From Ideonella oryzae (GTDB taxonomy: Bacteria; Pseudomonadota; Gammaproteobacteria; Burkholderiales; Burkholderiaceae_C), in NCBI RefSeq assembly GCF_024055665.1, contig NZ_JAMXMC010000002.1, positions 434,001 through 498,000 of the forward strand: DNA of 64,000 nucleotides, written 5' to 3'. Below the pieces are notes generated by a model. It saw nothing but the letters and a program-made list of their open reading frames with translations, searched no databases and was not told the origin of the DNA. Below, piece by piece: positions 8,208 through 18,105 of this stretch (positions are counted from its first letter, which is position 1; the number at the start of each line of letters is the position of its first letter). The position numbers were made by a program, and so were the translations under genes.

Positions 8208-9571
8208 GCGGCGTCGGTTCCGTCCAGATGCTGGCGGATCAGGGCCTGGACCGTGGCCGACGTGATCTTGCCGTTGGCGTCGCGCGGCAGATGCTCCACC
8301 CGGACCAGCGGACGCGGCAGGAACACCGGATCCACATGGGCCCGCAGCGCATGGAGGATCTCGCCGGCCTGCTGGTCGGGCGCTACCACGAAGGCGGCCA
8401 GGCGGGTGTCGTCGCTGGACCCTCGGGCGGGCGGCAGGCAGTAGACGCCGTCCACGACGCCGGGCAGGCTGGTCAGGACCTGGTTGAGGTAGCTCAGCGA
8501 ACTGCGCTTGCCAACGATGTTGACCAGGTTGCCCGGGCGGTCGATCAACTCGAAGGTGTCCGGTCCGGTGATCTCCAGGAGGTCGTGCACCGGCTGGGGT
8601 TGCCCCTGAGAGCTGCCCTGGATGGTCAGCCCACCCTGGGCATCCTGGCGAAGCTCGCAGCCGGCCAGCAGCCGCCACGCCGTGCCTTCGGTGGTGCGGC
8701 GGGTGGCCACCTGGCCGGTTTCCGTGGCGCCGTAGATTTCCAGCAGGGGCGCGCCCAGGCGGGACTCTGCGGTCTGGGCCACGGGCAGGCCCAGGGGGGC
8801 CGTGGCGGACAGCAGCAGATCAAGGGGAGGGAGGTCCTGCTGCGCCTCCAGCAGCTTGCGCAGATGGAAGGGGGTGCTGACCAGCAGGCGACGTCCGGGC
8901 ACTTGCGCCAGGGACGCGGCGATGTCCGCCGGGAAGAAGGGCTGCTCGTCGGTCAGCACGCCGCCACCCAGCAGGGGCAGCAGCACCGTGGATTCCAGAC
9001 CGTACATGTGGCGAAAGCTGACGGTGCCCACCACGCTGCAGGGGCCGCCTGCGGCGGACCAGAGGCGCTCGGACGTGGCCTGCACGCTGGCGCAAAGCGG
9101 CCCCCACGATTTGTCGTGCGACTGGGGGCGGCCGGTGGAGCCGGAGGTGAACACCCGGGCGACGACCTGTTCAGCCGGGATGGCCGGCTCGCCCGGGACG
9201 GCCGCTTGCTGGGGCTGTGCCATCAGCGCACGCACGTCCAGCACGGCCGGTGGCTTCAGGCTGGTCTCGGCCGGTGGGTTGTCCCACAGGGCGGGGGCCT
9301 GTGGCGCCTGGGCCCACACGCCCGTCAGCGACTCCGGCGCCAGAGCATGCGGCAGCAGGCTGCGGATGCCGCGCAAGGCGCAAGCCAGCAGGCTGAGGCT
9401 GAACCAGTAGCGGCTCTGGCAGAGATTGACCACTTCGGGCACGTCCGGCAACTGCGTGGCCAGGTGCCGGATCTGGGCGAGAAAGCGGGCCCGTGACACC
9501 GGGCGGGCGTCATGCCAGGCGACGACCGTGTCGTCGGGATGCGCTGGAAGCAGGGGCAACAGGGAAGGCAT
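8204..9571 (-). CDS. apeH: AMP-dependent acyl/aryl-ACP ligase, ApeH-like
   Basis: A 455-residue adenylate-forming enzyme. The phosphate-binding loop VFTSGSTGRPQSHDKSW is at about residue 140 and the A5 motif IYGATETGQ at about residue 260. The C-terminal subdomain contains DRPGNLVNIVGKRSS and the catalytic lysine context LPRDANGKIT. In aryl polyene synthesis this enzyme loads 4-hydroxybenzoate or a related aryl acid onto an ACP; the substrate cannot be read here. The ATG at 9571 was chosen because the family N-terminus begins shortly after it. It lies 11 bp downstream of the membrane-protein gene. Confidence 0.85.
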   Translation of the reverse strand: MPSLLPLLPAHPDDTVVAWHDARPVSRARFLAQIRHLATQLPDVPEVVNLCQSRYWFSLSLLACALRGIRSLLPHALAPESLTGVWAQAPQAPALWDNPPAETSLKPPAVLDVRALMAQPQQAAVPGEPAIPAEQVVARVFTSGSTGRPQSHDKSWGPLCASVQATSERLWSAAGGPCSVVGTVSFRHMYGLESTVLLPLLGGGVLTDEQPFFPADIAASLAQVPGRRLLVSTPFHLRKLLEAQQDLPPLDLLLSATAPLGLPVAQTAESRLGAPLLEIYGATETGQVATRRTTEGTAWRLLAGCELRQDAQGGLTIQGSSQGQPQPVHDLLEITGPDTFELIDRPGNLVNIVGKRSSLSYLNQVLTSLPGVVDGVYCLPPARGSSDDTRLAAFVVAPDQQAGEILHALRAHVDPVFLPRPLVRVEHLPRDANGKITSATVQALIRQHLDGTDAA

Positions 9572-9582
9572 TGACGCGGTGC

Positions 9583-10239
9583 TCAGCGGTGGGCCTGGCG
9601 AAAGGACCGGTAAGCCTGGATGGTCTGGCGGACGTCCATGTGGGGGCGATCGGGCAGCAGCTTGAGCCGCACCGCGTACTCGGCCACGAAGAGTCCGCCA
9701 ACCAGGGCCGGCGTGAGGATGTTGGCCAGCAGGGACCACAGCCACAGTTGGCCCGTGAAGAACAGGCCCACCGAGAGGCCGAGCATGGTGAGGAAGAACA
9801 GTGTCCAGACCCAGGTGACCTGCCAGGTGTACCGCAGGTAGCGGGCGTCCAGAGGCTCCGGCGTCACGAAGGCGGCAATGCGGGAGCACAGGGCCCGAGC
9901 GTGGTCGCGCCCCAGAGAGTGGCCGAACATGAGGGCGAGGAAGCCCATGGCGCCGGCGTGCTGCAGGAAATAGACGGTGGCCACATGCTCGACCAGCGCG
10001 GGCAGCCTGCAGACCAAAAACACCACTGCGCCCAGCCAGGCGACCAGCCCCAGGGCGCGGCGCCAGCCGGACTGGTGCCAGACGAACAGGCCGGCCATGA
10101 AGGCCATGGGCGCCAGACTGACAACGACTGCGGCCAGCGGAGGGTGGTCAGAGGCGCCGGCGACAAAGGCCAGCCCGAGGTAGATCGCCGCCAGGACCGC
10201 GGCGGCCAGCCGCTTGGCCATGGGCGGCAGCCAGTTCAT
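9583..10239 (-). CDS. COG4648-type integral membrane protein of aryl polyene clusters
   Basis: A 218-residue inner-membrane protein with about six hydrophobic segments and a basic, soluble C-terminus (RLKLLPDRPHMDVRQTIQAYR). Proteins of this type are a regular but uncharacterised component of aryl polyene gene clusters (called ApeG in some systems). No catalytic motif is visible. It sits between the acyl carrier protein gene (4-bp overlap) and the AMP-ligase gene (11-bp gap), so its product is made together with the loading machinery. Confidence 0.78.
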   Translation of the reverse strand: MNWLPPMAKRLAAAVLAAIYLGLAFVAGASDHPPLAAVVVSLAPMAFMAGLFVWHQSGWRRALGLVAWLGAVVFLVCRLPALVEHVATVYFLQHAGAMGFLALMFGHSLGRDHARALCSRIAAFVTPEPLDARYLRYTWQVTWVWTLFFLTMLGLSVGLFFTGQLWLWSLLANILTPALVGGLFVAEYAVRLKLLPDRPHMDVRQTIQAYRSFRQAHR

Positions 10240-10526
10240 TGCGGGCGATGCTGCCCGATGTATTGGGCCAGACTGCGCAGGGAACTGAAGATGCGGAAGT
10301 TGTCAGCGTTGTCGGCCTTCAACTGCACACCGTACTTTTTGCCGATCAGCAGGGCGACTTCCAGGATGTCGATGGAGTCCAGACCCAGGCCGTCGCCATA
10401 CAGAGGCTGGGTGGGGTCGATGTCCCCGGCGTTCACTTCCAGGCTCAGTTCGGAAACGAGCATGTTGGCGAGCTCGGCTTCCAGGGCGGGGTGGATCACA
10501 TCGGCGCTGTCGGTAGGGAGAGTCAT
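10236..10526 (-). CDS. Acyl carrier protein (first of two in the cluster)
   Basis: A 96-residue acidic four-helix acyl carrier protein. The phosphopantetheine attachment serine is Ser51 in GDGLGLDSIDILEVAL. It should carry the growing polyene between the ligase, ketosynthases, reductase and dehydratases. The second ACP of the cluster is at 13937-14224. The gene starts the downstream half of the cluster after a 64-bp gap that holds a possible promoter and a palindrome, and it overlaps the next gene by 4 bp. Confidence 0.92.
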   Translation of the reverse strand: MTLPTDSADVIHPALEAELANMLVSELSLEVNAGDIDPTQPLYGDGLGLDSIDILEVALLIGKKYGVQLKADNADNFRIFSSLRSLAQYIGQHRPQ

Positions 10527-10545
10527 GGGGTTCTTGATCGGAAAT

Positions 10546-10580
10546 TTGTCAGTGTTGACAATGCTTTATATCGAATTGTA
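10546..10580 (-). promoter_or_regulatory. Possible internal promoter with palindromic operator
   Basis: The 64-bp gap between the OmpV-like gene and the ACP gene is AT-rich for this genome. It contains a perfect 16-bp inverted repeat, TTGTCAGTGTTGACAA, at 10546-10561 and, read on the minus strand, a TACAAT hexamer at 10575-10580 that could serve as a -10 box. The palindrome would then lie just downstream of the start point, a position compatible with repression. No convincing -35 box is seen. The binding protein is unknown. Confidence 0.35.
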
Positions 10581-10590
10581 GCCGAGCGCC

Positions 10591-11460
10591 TCAGAGTGGT
10601 GCGGGGCCGGAGGCACGGGCCTCGGACTGCTCGAAGACCCAGGTCAGTGCCAGGCCGCCGAACCAGTTGCTGCGCTGGCTGACCAGGGGGCTGTCGGCAA
10701 AGCGCGCGCCGCCGAGCTGGCTCAGCCCCACGAACGCGCCGCCCACCCAGGCGCCGCGCCGCAGGAGCACGCCGGTGTTCAGCGTGGCGCCGGCATAGCC
10801 GCCCCGGGCCTGGTAGGCGGGCCGGTCAGGGGTGACCTCGTCGTCCCGGACCCGGTAGTAGAAGTTGTTGTAGCGGCTGTCCTGGAACTTCACCGTCAGG
10901 TCCAATCCCCACTCCAGGGATTGGCCCGCCCATTGCAGCTGCCGGGTCCAGCGCAAGGTGGGGTCAGCGATCCAGCCAATGGCCATGAGGTGGCGGTGGT
11001 CGATGCCGGTGGCGTAGCGCAAGGGCAGGCGCAGGCTCAACCGGTCGCCGGCGGTGCGGTGCAAGGCGATGGCGTAGACCACCCCGGATTCGAGGGCCAG
11101 CGGCAGGTCATGCATGCCGGCCCGCTCGGTGTCTGCGGAGTCCACCGGCAGGGTGCCGCTGAAGGACAGGTCCAGCTCGGTGCGGGGGGTCTCGTTCAGC
11201 TGCAGGCCCACGCCCTCCCGGTTGGCGTGGAGGATGTCACCCCGGTACACCGCATAAGGCCACGGCACGGCGTAGGTGCGGGTCACGCGCGAACCCAGGT
11301 AGGCGGGCGTGGCCAGCAGGCCGGCGCCTGCGCCCAACTCCCAGAGCGGCAGATCCGGGCCGGTGGGGTTTGCGCCCGACCCTGCGGCCCATGCGGACAG
11401 GCCGCTCAGGCACAGGCTGGATGCGATGGCCAGCCGGCGGAGTTCATGGCAGGGGGTCAT
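10591..11460 (-). CDS. MipA/OmpV family outer-membrane protein
   Basis: A 289-residue outer-membrane beta-barrel protein with a signal peptide (cleavage near AWA-A, residue 26). The family hallmark WELGAGAGLLATPAYLGS follows directly after the signal. The sequence then alternates amphipathic strands up to the terminal strand GGLALTWVF, but ends with a 13-residue polar tail rather than a terminal aromatic residue. MipA/OmpV proteins are known as scaffold or osmoregulated barrel proteins; inside an aryl polyene cluster it might form the outer-membrane end of the export route (inference). It overlaps the dehydratase gene upstream by 4 bp. Confidence 0.82.
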   Translation of the reverse strand: MTPCHELRRLAIASSLCLSGLSAWAAGSGANPTGPDLPLWELGAGAGLLATPAYLGSRVTRTYAVPWPYAVYRGDILHANREGVGLQLNETPRTELDLSFSGTLPVDSADTERAGMHDLPLALESGVVYAIALHRTAGDRLSLRLPLRYATGIDHRHLMAIGWIADPTLRWTRQLQWAGQSLEWGLDLTVKFQDSRYNNFYYRVRDDEVTPDRPAYQARGGYAGATLNTGVLLRRGAWVGGAFVGLSQLGGARFADSPLVSQRSNWFGGLALTWVFEQSEARASGPAPL

Positions 11461-11960
11461 GCGACGGGATTCAGATGGGTTTGAAGTTCGCTGCGCGGGG
11501 TGTTGACCACCAGGAGCTCGATCTGACCCGCCTCCCGGCCCTGCCGGGACACCTGGCCGACCACCTGCACGGCCAGCTCAGACATCTGGCGCGTGCGTGC
11601 CGAGAGCTGCACCGTCTCGCCCGGCAGCACCGGCTGCTTGAAGCTGCATTTGCGGATGCCGGCCAGCACGCCGATGTAGGCCGGGCCCAGGCTGCGCGCA
11701 TGATCGTTGCCCACCAGCATGCCGGCGCCCGCCAGCTGTGCCATGGCTTCCACCAGCAGCACGCCGGGCACCAGGGGCATGCCGGGAAAGTGTCCTTGCA
11801 GAATGGCCAGGGAGGGTTCCCAGCAGGCCTCGCCCTGGTAGTGGTCGTGGGCCAGCACGGTGAGCTGTCGGATGAACAACGCTTCGCCGCGATGAGGGAG
11901 CACCTGCTCGATGCCGGACCGGTCCAGGGTGAAGGGGTAGTGCAGGGGCGGCAGGGTCAT
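11457..11960 (-). CDS. FabZ-type 3-hydroxyacyl-ACP dehydratase (third hotdog enzyme)
   Basis: A 167-residue hotdog protein carrying the full FabZ signature: the PHRGEALF segment near residue 22 and HFPGMPLVPGVLLVEAMAQ near residues 58-76, with the catalytic His and Glu present. It is thus a complete dehydratase, separate from the split ApeI/ApeP pair of this cluster. Its start overlaps the PAP2 gene by 4 bp and its stop overlaps the OmpV-like gene by 4 bp. It may act on early or alternative intermediates; the cluster's own ACPs are the likely substrates, but housekeeping fatty-acid synthesis cannot be excluded. Confidence 0.85.
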   Translation of the reverse strand: MTLPPLHYPFTLDRSGIEQVLPHRGEALFIRQLTVLAHDHYQGEACWEPSLAILQGHFPGMPLVPGVLLVEAMAQLAGAGMLVGNDHARSLGPAYIGVLAGIRKCSFKQPVLPGETVQLSARTRQMSELAVQVVGQVSRQGREAGQIELLVVNTPRSELQTHLNPVA

Positions 11961-12664
11961 GGTGAGGCAGGTGTCCTGGCCGCGCCACTGCTGTGCCGTT
12001 GGCCGGCCTGGCGACGGACGGGGTGGGTCAGCCAGGCCACGCCCAGGCCCAGCGCAGAACCGGCCAGCACGTCGATGGCCACATGCTGGCGGGTGGCCAT
12101 CGTGGAGTAACAAATGGCCAGGCACCACAGGGCATTGCACCCGCGGGCGGTCCGCCCCAGCCCGAGTTCCGGCAGTTGGTGGTGCAGCCAGTAGCCCGCG
12201 AACACGGCCGTGGCCACGTGCAGCGAAGGGCAGGCATTGCCTGCGGCGTCGACGCCCTTGAGGAACGCCATGCCAGGGTAGCGGGCCCAGTCGATGTGGC
12301 TCGGGGGCACGGCATTGGGCCATTGCCAGAACACCAGCAGGCCGATGAGGCAGACGATGGCCATGCGCCAGCCGAAGCCGATGATCTCCCGCCGGCGGGT
12401 CATGAGGCTGGCCGGCAGAGACAGATACACCCACAGCGACAGGTAGACCGGCAGGGCCGCTGGATTGAAGGGGATCCAGTCGTCCAGCCAAATCTGCGGC
12501 ACGGTGGTGACCGGTCCGCCGGGATGCTTCATCAGGTGGATGTAGGCGATGAAGAAGGCCGTGGTGAAGCCGGTGATGCCGAAGGTCTTGAACCAGAACT
12601 GGGGCCGGAGTCGGGCCCAGGCATGGCCCGCGACTTGGCGCAGGGCCTGGGGGGGGCGCGGCAT
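11957..12664 (-). CDS. PAP2-superfamily phosphatase, membrane-bound
   Basis: A 235-residue polytopic membrane protein with about five hydrophobic segments. Two of the three acid-phosphatase motifs of the PAP2 family can be read: SLHVATAVF near residue 155 and ATRQHVAIDVLAG near residue 200. The first motif (KxxxxxxRP) is not clear. Such enzymes dephosphorylate phosphatidate, undecaprenyl pyrophosphate or similar lipids. The ATG at 12664, 13 bp after the ketosynthase stop, is preferred over an upstream TTG that would overlap the ketosynthase gene. Its position between a ketosynthase and a dehydratase suggests a role in preparing or trimming the lipid acceptor. Confidence 0.8.
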   Translation of the reverse strand: MPRPPQALRQVAGHAWARLRPQFWFKTFGITGFTTAFFIAYIHLMKHPGGPVTTVPQIWLDDWIPFNPAALPVYLSLWVYLSLPASLMTRRREIIGFGWRMAIVCLIGLLVFWQWPNAVPPSHIDWARYPGMAFLKGVDAAGNACPSLHVATAVFAGYWLHHQLPELGLGRTARGCNALWCLAICYSTMATRQHVAIDVLAGSALGLGVAWLTHPVRRQAGQRHSSGAARTPASP

Positions 12665-12677
12665 GCCGGGCACGGAC

Positions 12678-13940
12678 TCAGTCGGCCCAGCGGCGCGCAA
12701 CGAGGCAGGCGTTGCTGCCGCCGAAGGCGAAGGAGTTGGACATCACCGCCTCCATGTGCGCGTTCCGGCGGGCCGTCACCGCCACATGGTTCAGCGGGCA
12801 GCGTGGGTCGGGCTGGTGCAGATGCGCCGTTGGCGGGATGGTGCCGGTGGCCAGGGCCCGCAGGGCCAGTGCGAACTCCAGTGCGCCGCCCGCGCCAATC
12901 AGATGGCCGTGCACCGCCTTGGTCGAACTGACCGGCAGCTTGGGGGTGTGGGCGCCGAAGACCTCGACGATGGACTGGCTCTCGATGACGTCACCCGCCT
13001 CCGTGGCGGTGCCATGGGCGTTGAGGTAGTGGATGTCGGCCGGCTGCAGCCCGGCGTGCGCGAGCGCCTGCTGCATGGCGGCCACCTGCCCGTCCACGCT
13101 GGGGGCGGTCAGGTGTCCGGCATCGCTGCTGCTGCCGTAGCCGCACAGCTGCGCATGGACACGCGCCGCGCCACGGGTCTGGGCGTGCGAACGGCTCTCC
13201 AGCACCAGGGCGGCAGCGCCTTCTCCCAGCACAAAACCCGATCGATCCGCCGCAAAGGGCCGGCAACTGGTGGCGGGGTCCACGGGATCGCACGAGGCCA
13301 TGACCCGCAGCGCGTTCCAGGCCACCAGCGAACCCGGCGTGAGCATGGCCTCCGTGCCGATGACGATGGCGGCGTCAAGGTAGCCATGCTCGATGGCGCG
13401 CAGGGCCTCACCCGCCGCGATGGCGGATGAGGCGCAGGCCACCGAATAGGTGTTGCCCATGCCCCGCAGGCCGTAGCGCATGGACACGGCGGCCATGGGG
13501 CCGTTGGCCATCATGCGCGGCACGGACAGCGGGTGCATCACGGTGGCGCCCCTGCGGCCGGCTTCGGGGCCGTGCAGGGCAGCAAAGTAGCGGCTGTAGA
13601 GGCCATCCAGGGTGTGGGCACCACCGAAGCCGATGCCGGCAAACACCCCGAAGCGGCGCCCATCCGGGGGGCCATCGCTCAGCCCGGCATCCCGCATGGC
13701 TTCCTCGGCCGCCACCAGCGCCATCTGGGTGGCACGGTCGCCGGAGAGCAGCTTGCGCTCGAGCCGCTGCGCGGGCTCGACGGCCACGGGCGCCACGAGA
13801 AGATCCGGAATGCCCGCCGTGAGGGACACCGGGGCGCGGACGATGGCGCTGCGCGCAAGCACTGCGGCTTCGAAGCTGGAGGCGACATCTGCCCCCAGGG
13901 GGGAGAGCATGCCCAGGCCCGTGACAAGGACCGGGGTCAT
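12678..13940 (-). CDS. Beta-ketoacyl-ACP synthase (FabF-like, ApeR-like)
   Basis: A 420-residue condensing enzyme with the complete catalytic set: Cys in YSVACASSAIA near residue 168, His in LNAHGTATEAGD near residue 307, the KAVHGHLIGAGGALE segment with the second His near residue 345, and NSFAFGGSN at the C-terminus. It is more FabF-like than the 1764-2957 enzyme. In the Xenorhabdus system a third ketosynthase, ApeR, primes the pathway; this gene is the best candidate here. It overlaps the upstream ACP gene by 4 bp, suggesting the two act as a pair. Confidence 0.88.
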   Translation of the reverse strand: MTPVLVTGLGMLSPLGADVASSFEAAVLARSAIVRAPVSLTAGIPDLLVAPVAVEPAQRLERKLLSGDRATQMALVAAEEAMRDAGLSDGPPDGRRFGVFAGIGFGGAHTLDGLYSRYFAALHGPEAGRRGATVMHPLSVPRMMANGPMAAVSMRYGLRGMGNTYSVACASSAIAAGEALRAIEHGYLDAAIVIGTEAMLTPGSLVAWNALRVMASCDPVDPATSCRPFAADRSGFVLGEGAAALVLESRSHAQTRGAARVHAQLCGYGSSSDAGHLTAPSVDGQVAAMQQALAHAGLQPADIHYLNAHGTATEAGDVIESQSIVEVFGAHTPKLPVSSTKAVHGHLIGAGGALEFALALRALATGTIPPTAHLHQPDPRCPLNHVAVTARRNAHMEAVMSNSFAFGGSNACLVARRWAD

Positions 13941-14224
13941 TTGGCGATGGCGGTGTCCAGCGCCTCGACCGGGGGGATCTGGCCGTCGTGGCGGCCGCGC
14001 ACTTCATCCTCGATCGCTGTCACCATGGCAGAGAAGCTCATGGTCTGAAAGCGCATGGGATCGGAAATCTGGAAGCCGAACCGATCCTCGACCTCGAAGA
14101 GCATCTCCACCAGGCTGAGAGAGTCCAGCCCCAGGTCGGAGACCATCAAATCGGGTTGTGCCAGTTTGGTCGCATCCACTCCCGCTGTGTCGACCAGGTA
14201 GTTCTTGATGAGTTCAGAAAGCAT
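13937..14224 (-). CDS. Acyl carrier protein (second in the cluster; first gene of the operon)
   Basis: A 95-residue acyl carrier protein. Ser35 in SDLGLDSLSLVEMLFEVE is the phosphopantetheine site. It has a longer C-terminal helix than the other ACP. It is the first gene of the ~14-kb minus-strand run and ends in an ATGA overlap with the adjacent ketosynthase. Having two different ACPs is usual for aryl polyene systems, where one accepts the aryl starter and the other the extender units. Which one does which cannot be decided from sequence. Confidence 0.92.
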   Translation of the reverse strand: MLSELIKNYLVDTAGVDATKLAQPDLMVSDLGLDSLSLVEMLFEVEDRFGFQISDPMRFQTMSFSAMVTAIEDEVRGRHDGQIPPVEALDTAIAK

Positions 14225-14254
14225 GACTGCACGGTGCGCTGGGAATTCGCGGGG

Positions 14255-14260
14255 ATTGTA
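14255..14260 (-). promoter_or_regulatory. Possible -10 box of the aryl polyene operon
   Basis: The 70-bp gap upstream of the first ACP gene contains TACAAT on the minus strand, 31 bp before the ATG, in a locally AT-rich stretch. No good -35 hexamer is visible at 17 bp, so an activator-dependent promoter is possible. Confidence 0.35.
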
Positions 14261-14294
14261 AAGATCACCGACATGCGTTCTCGCCCGATTCGAT

Positions 14295-15905
<1,611 letters not shown>

Positions 15906-16029
15906 GACTTCCTCCAGAGAATCTTGTGGTGCCTGGAGCCGTCCCGGGGAGGGCGCCCCAAGTAAAATGCCAGTCTATCCAAGAAACCCCAAGACCCTGG
16001 CGACCGCACCGGGGCAGGAGAAATTTGCC

Positions 16030-16752
16030 ATGGCTGGGCACTCGAAATGGGCCAATATCCAACACCGCAAGGGCCGTCAGGACGAAAAGCGGGGCAAGGT
16101 CTGGACGCGCGTGATCCGCGAAATCATGGTGGCTGCGCGCCAGGGTGGCGGTGACATCAGCGCCAACCCCCGCCTGCGTCTGGCGGTGGACAAGGCCAAG
16201 GCGGCCAACATGCCGGCCGACACCGTCAAGCGCAACATCGACAAGGCCACCGGGGCCCTCGATGGCGTGACCTACGAGGAAATCCGTTACGAGGGCTACG
16301 GCATCGGCGGCGCGGCCATCATCGTGGACTGCATGACCGACAACCGCGTGCGCACGGTGGCCGAGGTGCGCCACGCCTTCAGCAAGTACGGCGGCAACCT
16401 GGGCACCGAGGGCTCGGTGGCCTTCCAGTTCAAGCACTGCGGCCAGCTGATCTTCGCCCCCGGCACTTCCGAGGACAAGGTCATGGACGTGGCGCTCGAA
16501 TCGGGTGCCGAGGACGTGATCACCGACGACGACGGCGCCATTGAGGTGCTGACCGCGCCGGGCGACTTCGAAGCCGTGAAGAACGCGCTGGAAGCCGCCG
16601 GCCTGAGCGCCGAAGTGGCCGAGGTGACGATGCGCGCCGAGAACACCATCGCGCTGGCCGGCGATGACGCCGAGCGCATGCAGAAGCTGCTGGACGTCAT
16701 CGAAGACCTCGACGACGTGCAAGAGGTCTACCACAACGCCGAACTGGGCTGA
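16030..16752 (+). CDS. yebC: YebC/PmpR family regulatory protein
   Basis: A 240-residue YebC/TACO1-family protein beginning [20 protein letters not shown], the invariant family N-terminus. Older work describes members as DNA-binding regulators (PmpR); newer work links the family to translation of proline-rich stretches. The ATG at 16030 follows a GGAG ribosome-binding site by about 9 bp; longer reading is excluded by the fixed N-terminus. The gene lies 3 bp before purD, so the two are co-transcribed. Length and motifs are normal. Confidence 0.96.
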   Translation: MAGHSKWANIQHRKGRQDEKRGKVWTRVIREIMVAARQGGGDISANPRLRLAVDKAKAANMPADTVKRNIDKATGALDGVTYEEIRYEGYGIGGAAIIVDCMTDNRVRTVAEVRHAFSKYGGNLGTEGSVAFQFKHCGQLIFAPGTSEDKVMDVALESGAEDVITDDDGAIEVLTAPGDFEAVKNALEAAGLSAEVAEVTMRAENTIALAGDDAERMQKLLDVIEDLDDVQEVYHNAELG

Positions 16753-16755
16753 TCC

Positions 16756-18045
16756 ATGAACATCCTCGTCATCGGCAACGGCGGCCGCGAGCATGCCCTG
16801 GCCTGGAAACTGGCCCAGAGCGAGCGGGTGCAGCGCGTTTACGTGGCGCCGGGCAACGGCGGCACCGCGCTGGACAAGCGCCTGACCAACGTCGCCATCA
16901 CCGACCCGGTGGCGCTGGCGGATTTCGCCCAGGCCGAGAAGGTCGGCCTGACGGTGGTGGGCCCCGAGGCCCCGCTGTCCCAGGGGGTGGTGGACATCTT
17001 CCGCGCCCGCGGCCTGCGCATCTTTGGCCCCACCCAGGCGGCTGCGCAGTTGGAGTCGTCCAAGGCCTTCGCCAAGGACTTCATGAAGCGGCACGCCATC
17101 CCGACGGCCGCGTACGAGACCTTCTCCGACCCGGCCGCGGCCCATGCCTACATCGACCGGCTGGGTGCGCCCATCGTCGTCAAGGCCGATGGCCTGGCCG
17201 CCGGCAAGGGCGTGGTCGTGGCGATGACGCTGGAAGAAGCCCACGAGGCCGTGCGCTTCATGCTGGAGGACAACACCCTGGGCGTGGTGCACAACGCTGG
17301 CGGCGCCCGCGTGGTGATCGAGGAGTTCCTGCAGGGCGAGGAAGCCAGCTTCATCGTGCTGTGCGACGGCAAGAACGTGCTGCCGCTGGCCACCAGCCAG
17401 GACCACAAGCGCATCGGTGACGGCGACACCGGCCCCAACACCGGTGGCATGGGTGCCTACTCGCCCGCGCCGGTGGTCACGCCCAATGTGCACGCCCGGG
17501 CGATGCACGAGATCATCCTGCCGACCATCCAGGGCATGGCCAAGGACGGCATTCCCTTCACCGGCTTCCTGTATGCCGGCCTGATGATCGACGCCGAGGG
17601 CCGGCCCAAGACGCTGGAGTTCAACACCCGCATGGGCGACCCGGAAACCCAGCCGATCATGATGCGCCTGAAGAGCGACCTGGTGGAGGTGCTGCTGCAC
17701 GCCACCGACGGCACGCTCGACAAGGTGGAACTGAACTGGGACCGCCGCTTTGCCCTGGGCGTGGTGATGGCTGCTGCCGGCTACCCGATGAATCCGCGCA
17801 AGGGCGACGTCATCACCGGTCTGCCGGCCGACGCCGCGGGCACCGCCGACAGCATGGTCTTCCATGCCGGCACCGCGCAGAAGGACGGGCAGACGCTGGT
17901 CACCGGTGGCCGCGTGCTCTGCGTGACGGCGCTGGGCGACTCGGCCCGCACCGCCCAGCAGCGGGCCTACGAGGTGCTGCGCGACATCCATTTCGACGGC
18001 GCGCAGTGGCGCACCGACATCGGCCACCGCGCCATCAAGCGCTGA
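16756..18045 (+). CDS. purD: Phosphoribosylamine-glycine ligase
   Basis: GAR synthetase: joins phosphoribosylamine and glycine using ATP, the second step of purine synthesis. The 429-residue length is standard. It begins MNILVIGNGGREHALAWKL, and the ATP-grasp domain shows VVKADGLAAGKGVVVA near residue 140 and GFLYAGLMIDAEGRPKTLEFN near residue 275. The C-terminal domain includes RVLCVTALGD. It is separated from yebC by only 3 bp and followed by a clear terminator. purN, another gene of the pathway, is elsewhere in this window (57234-57860). Confidence 0.97.
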   Translation: MNILVIGNGGREHALAWKLAQSERVQRVYVAPGNGGTALDKRLTNVAITDPVALADFAQAEKVGLTVVGPEAPLSQGVVDIFRARGLRIFGPTQAAAQLESSKAFAKDFMKRHAIPTAAYETFSDPAAAHAYIDRLGAPIVVKADGLAAGKGVVVAMTLEEAHEAVRFMLEDNTLGVVHNAGGARVVIEEFLQGEEASFIVLCDGKNVLPLATSQDHKRIGDGDTGPNTGGMGAYSPAPVVTPNVHARAMHEIILPTIQGMAKDGIPFTGFLYAGLMIDAEGRPKTLEFNTRMGDPETQPIMMRLKSDLVEVLLHATDGTLDKVELNWDRRFALGVVMAAAGYPMNPRKGDVITGLPADAAGTADSMVFHAGTAQKDGQTLVTGGRVLCVTALGDSARTAQQRAYEVLRDIHFDGAQWRTDIGHRAIKR

Positions 18046-18057
18046 GGCCTGTTCCAC

Positions 18058-18090
18058 AAGCCCGGTGGTGTCCAGCCGCCGGGCTTTTTT
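18058..18090 (+). terminator. Rho-independent terminator after purD
   Basis: An 11-bp stem (AAGCCCGGTGG against CCGCCGGGCTT, with one G-T wobble) and short loop are followed by a run of T. It begins 12 bp after the purD stop codon and ends the yebC-purD transcript before hemF. Confidence 0.85.
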
Positions 18091-18105
18091 ACATTCGAGG
18101 TACCC

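Noticed and set aside
12665-12700. Longer start for the PAP2 phosphatase at a TTG codon
   Set aside because: It would overlap the ketosynthase end by 23 bp with a rare start codon; the ATG at 12664 gives a normal protein.
15906-16029. TAAAAT at 15959-15970 as promoter of yebC
   Set aside because: No -35 hexamer at suitable distance; too weak to annotate.
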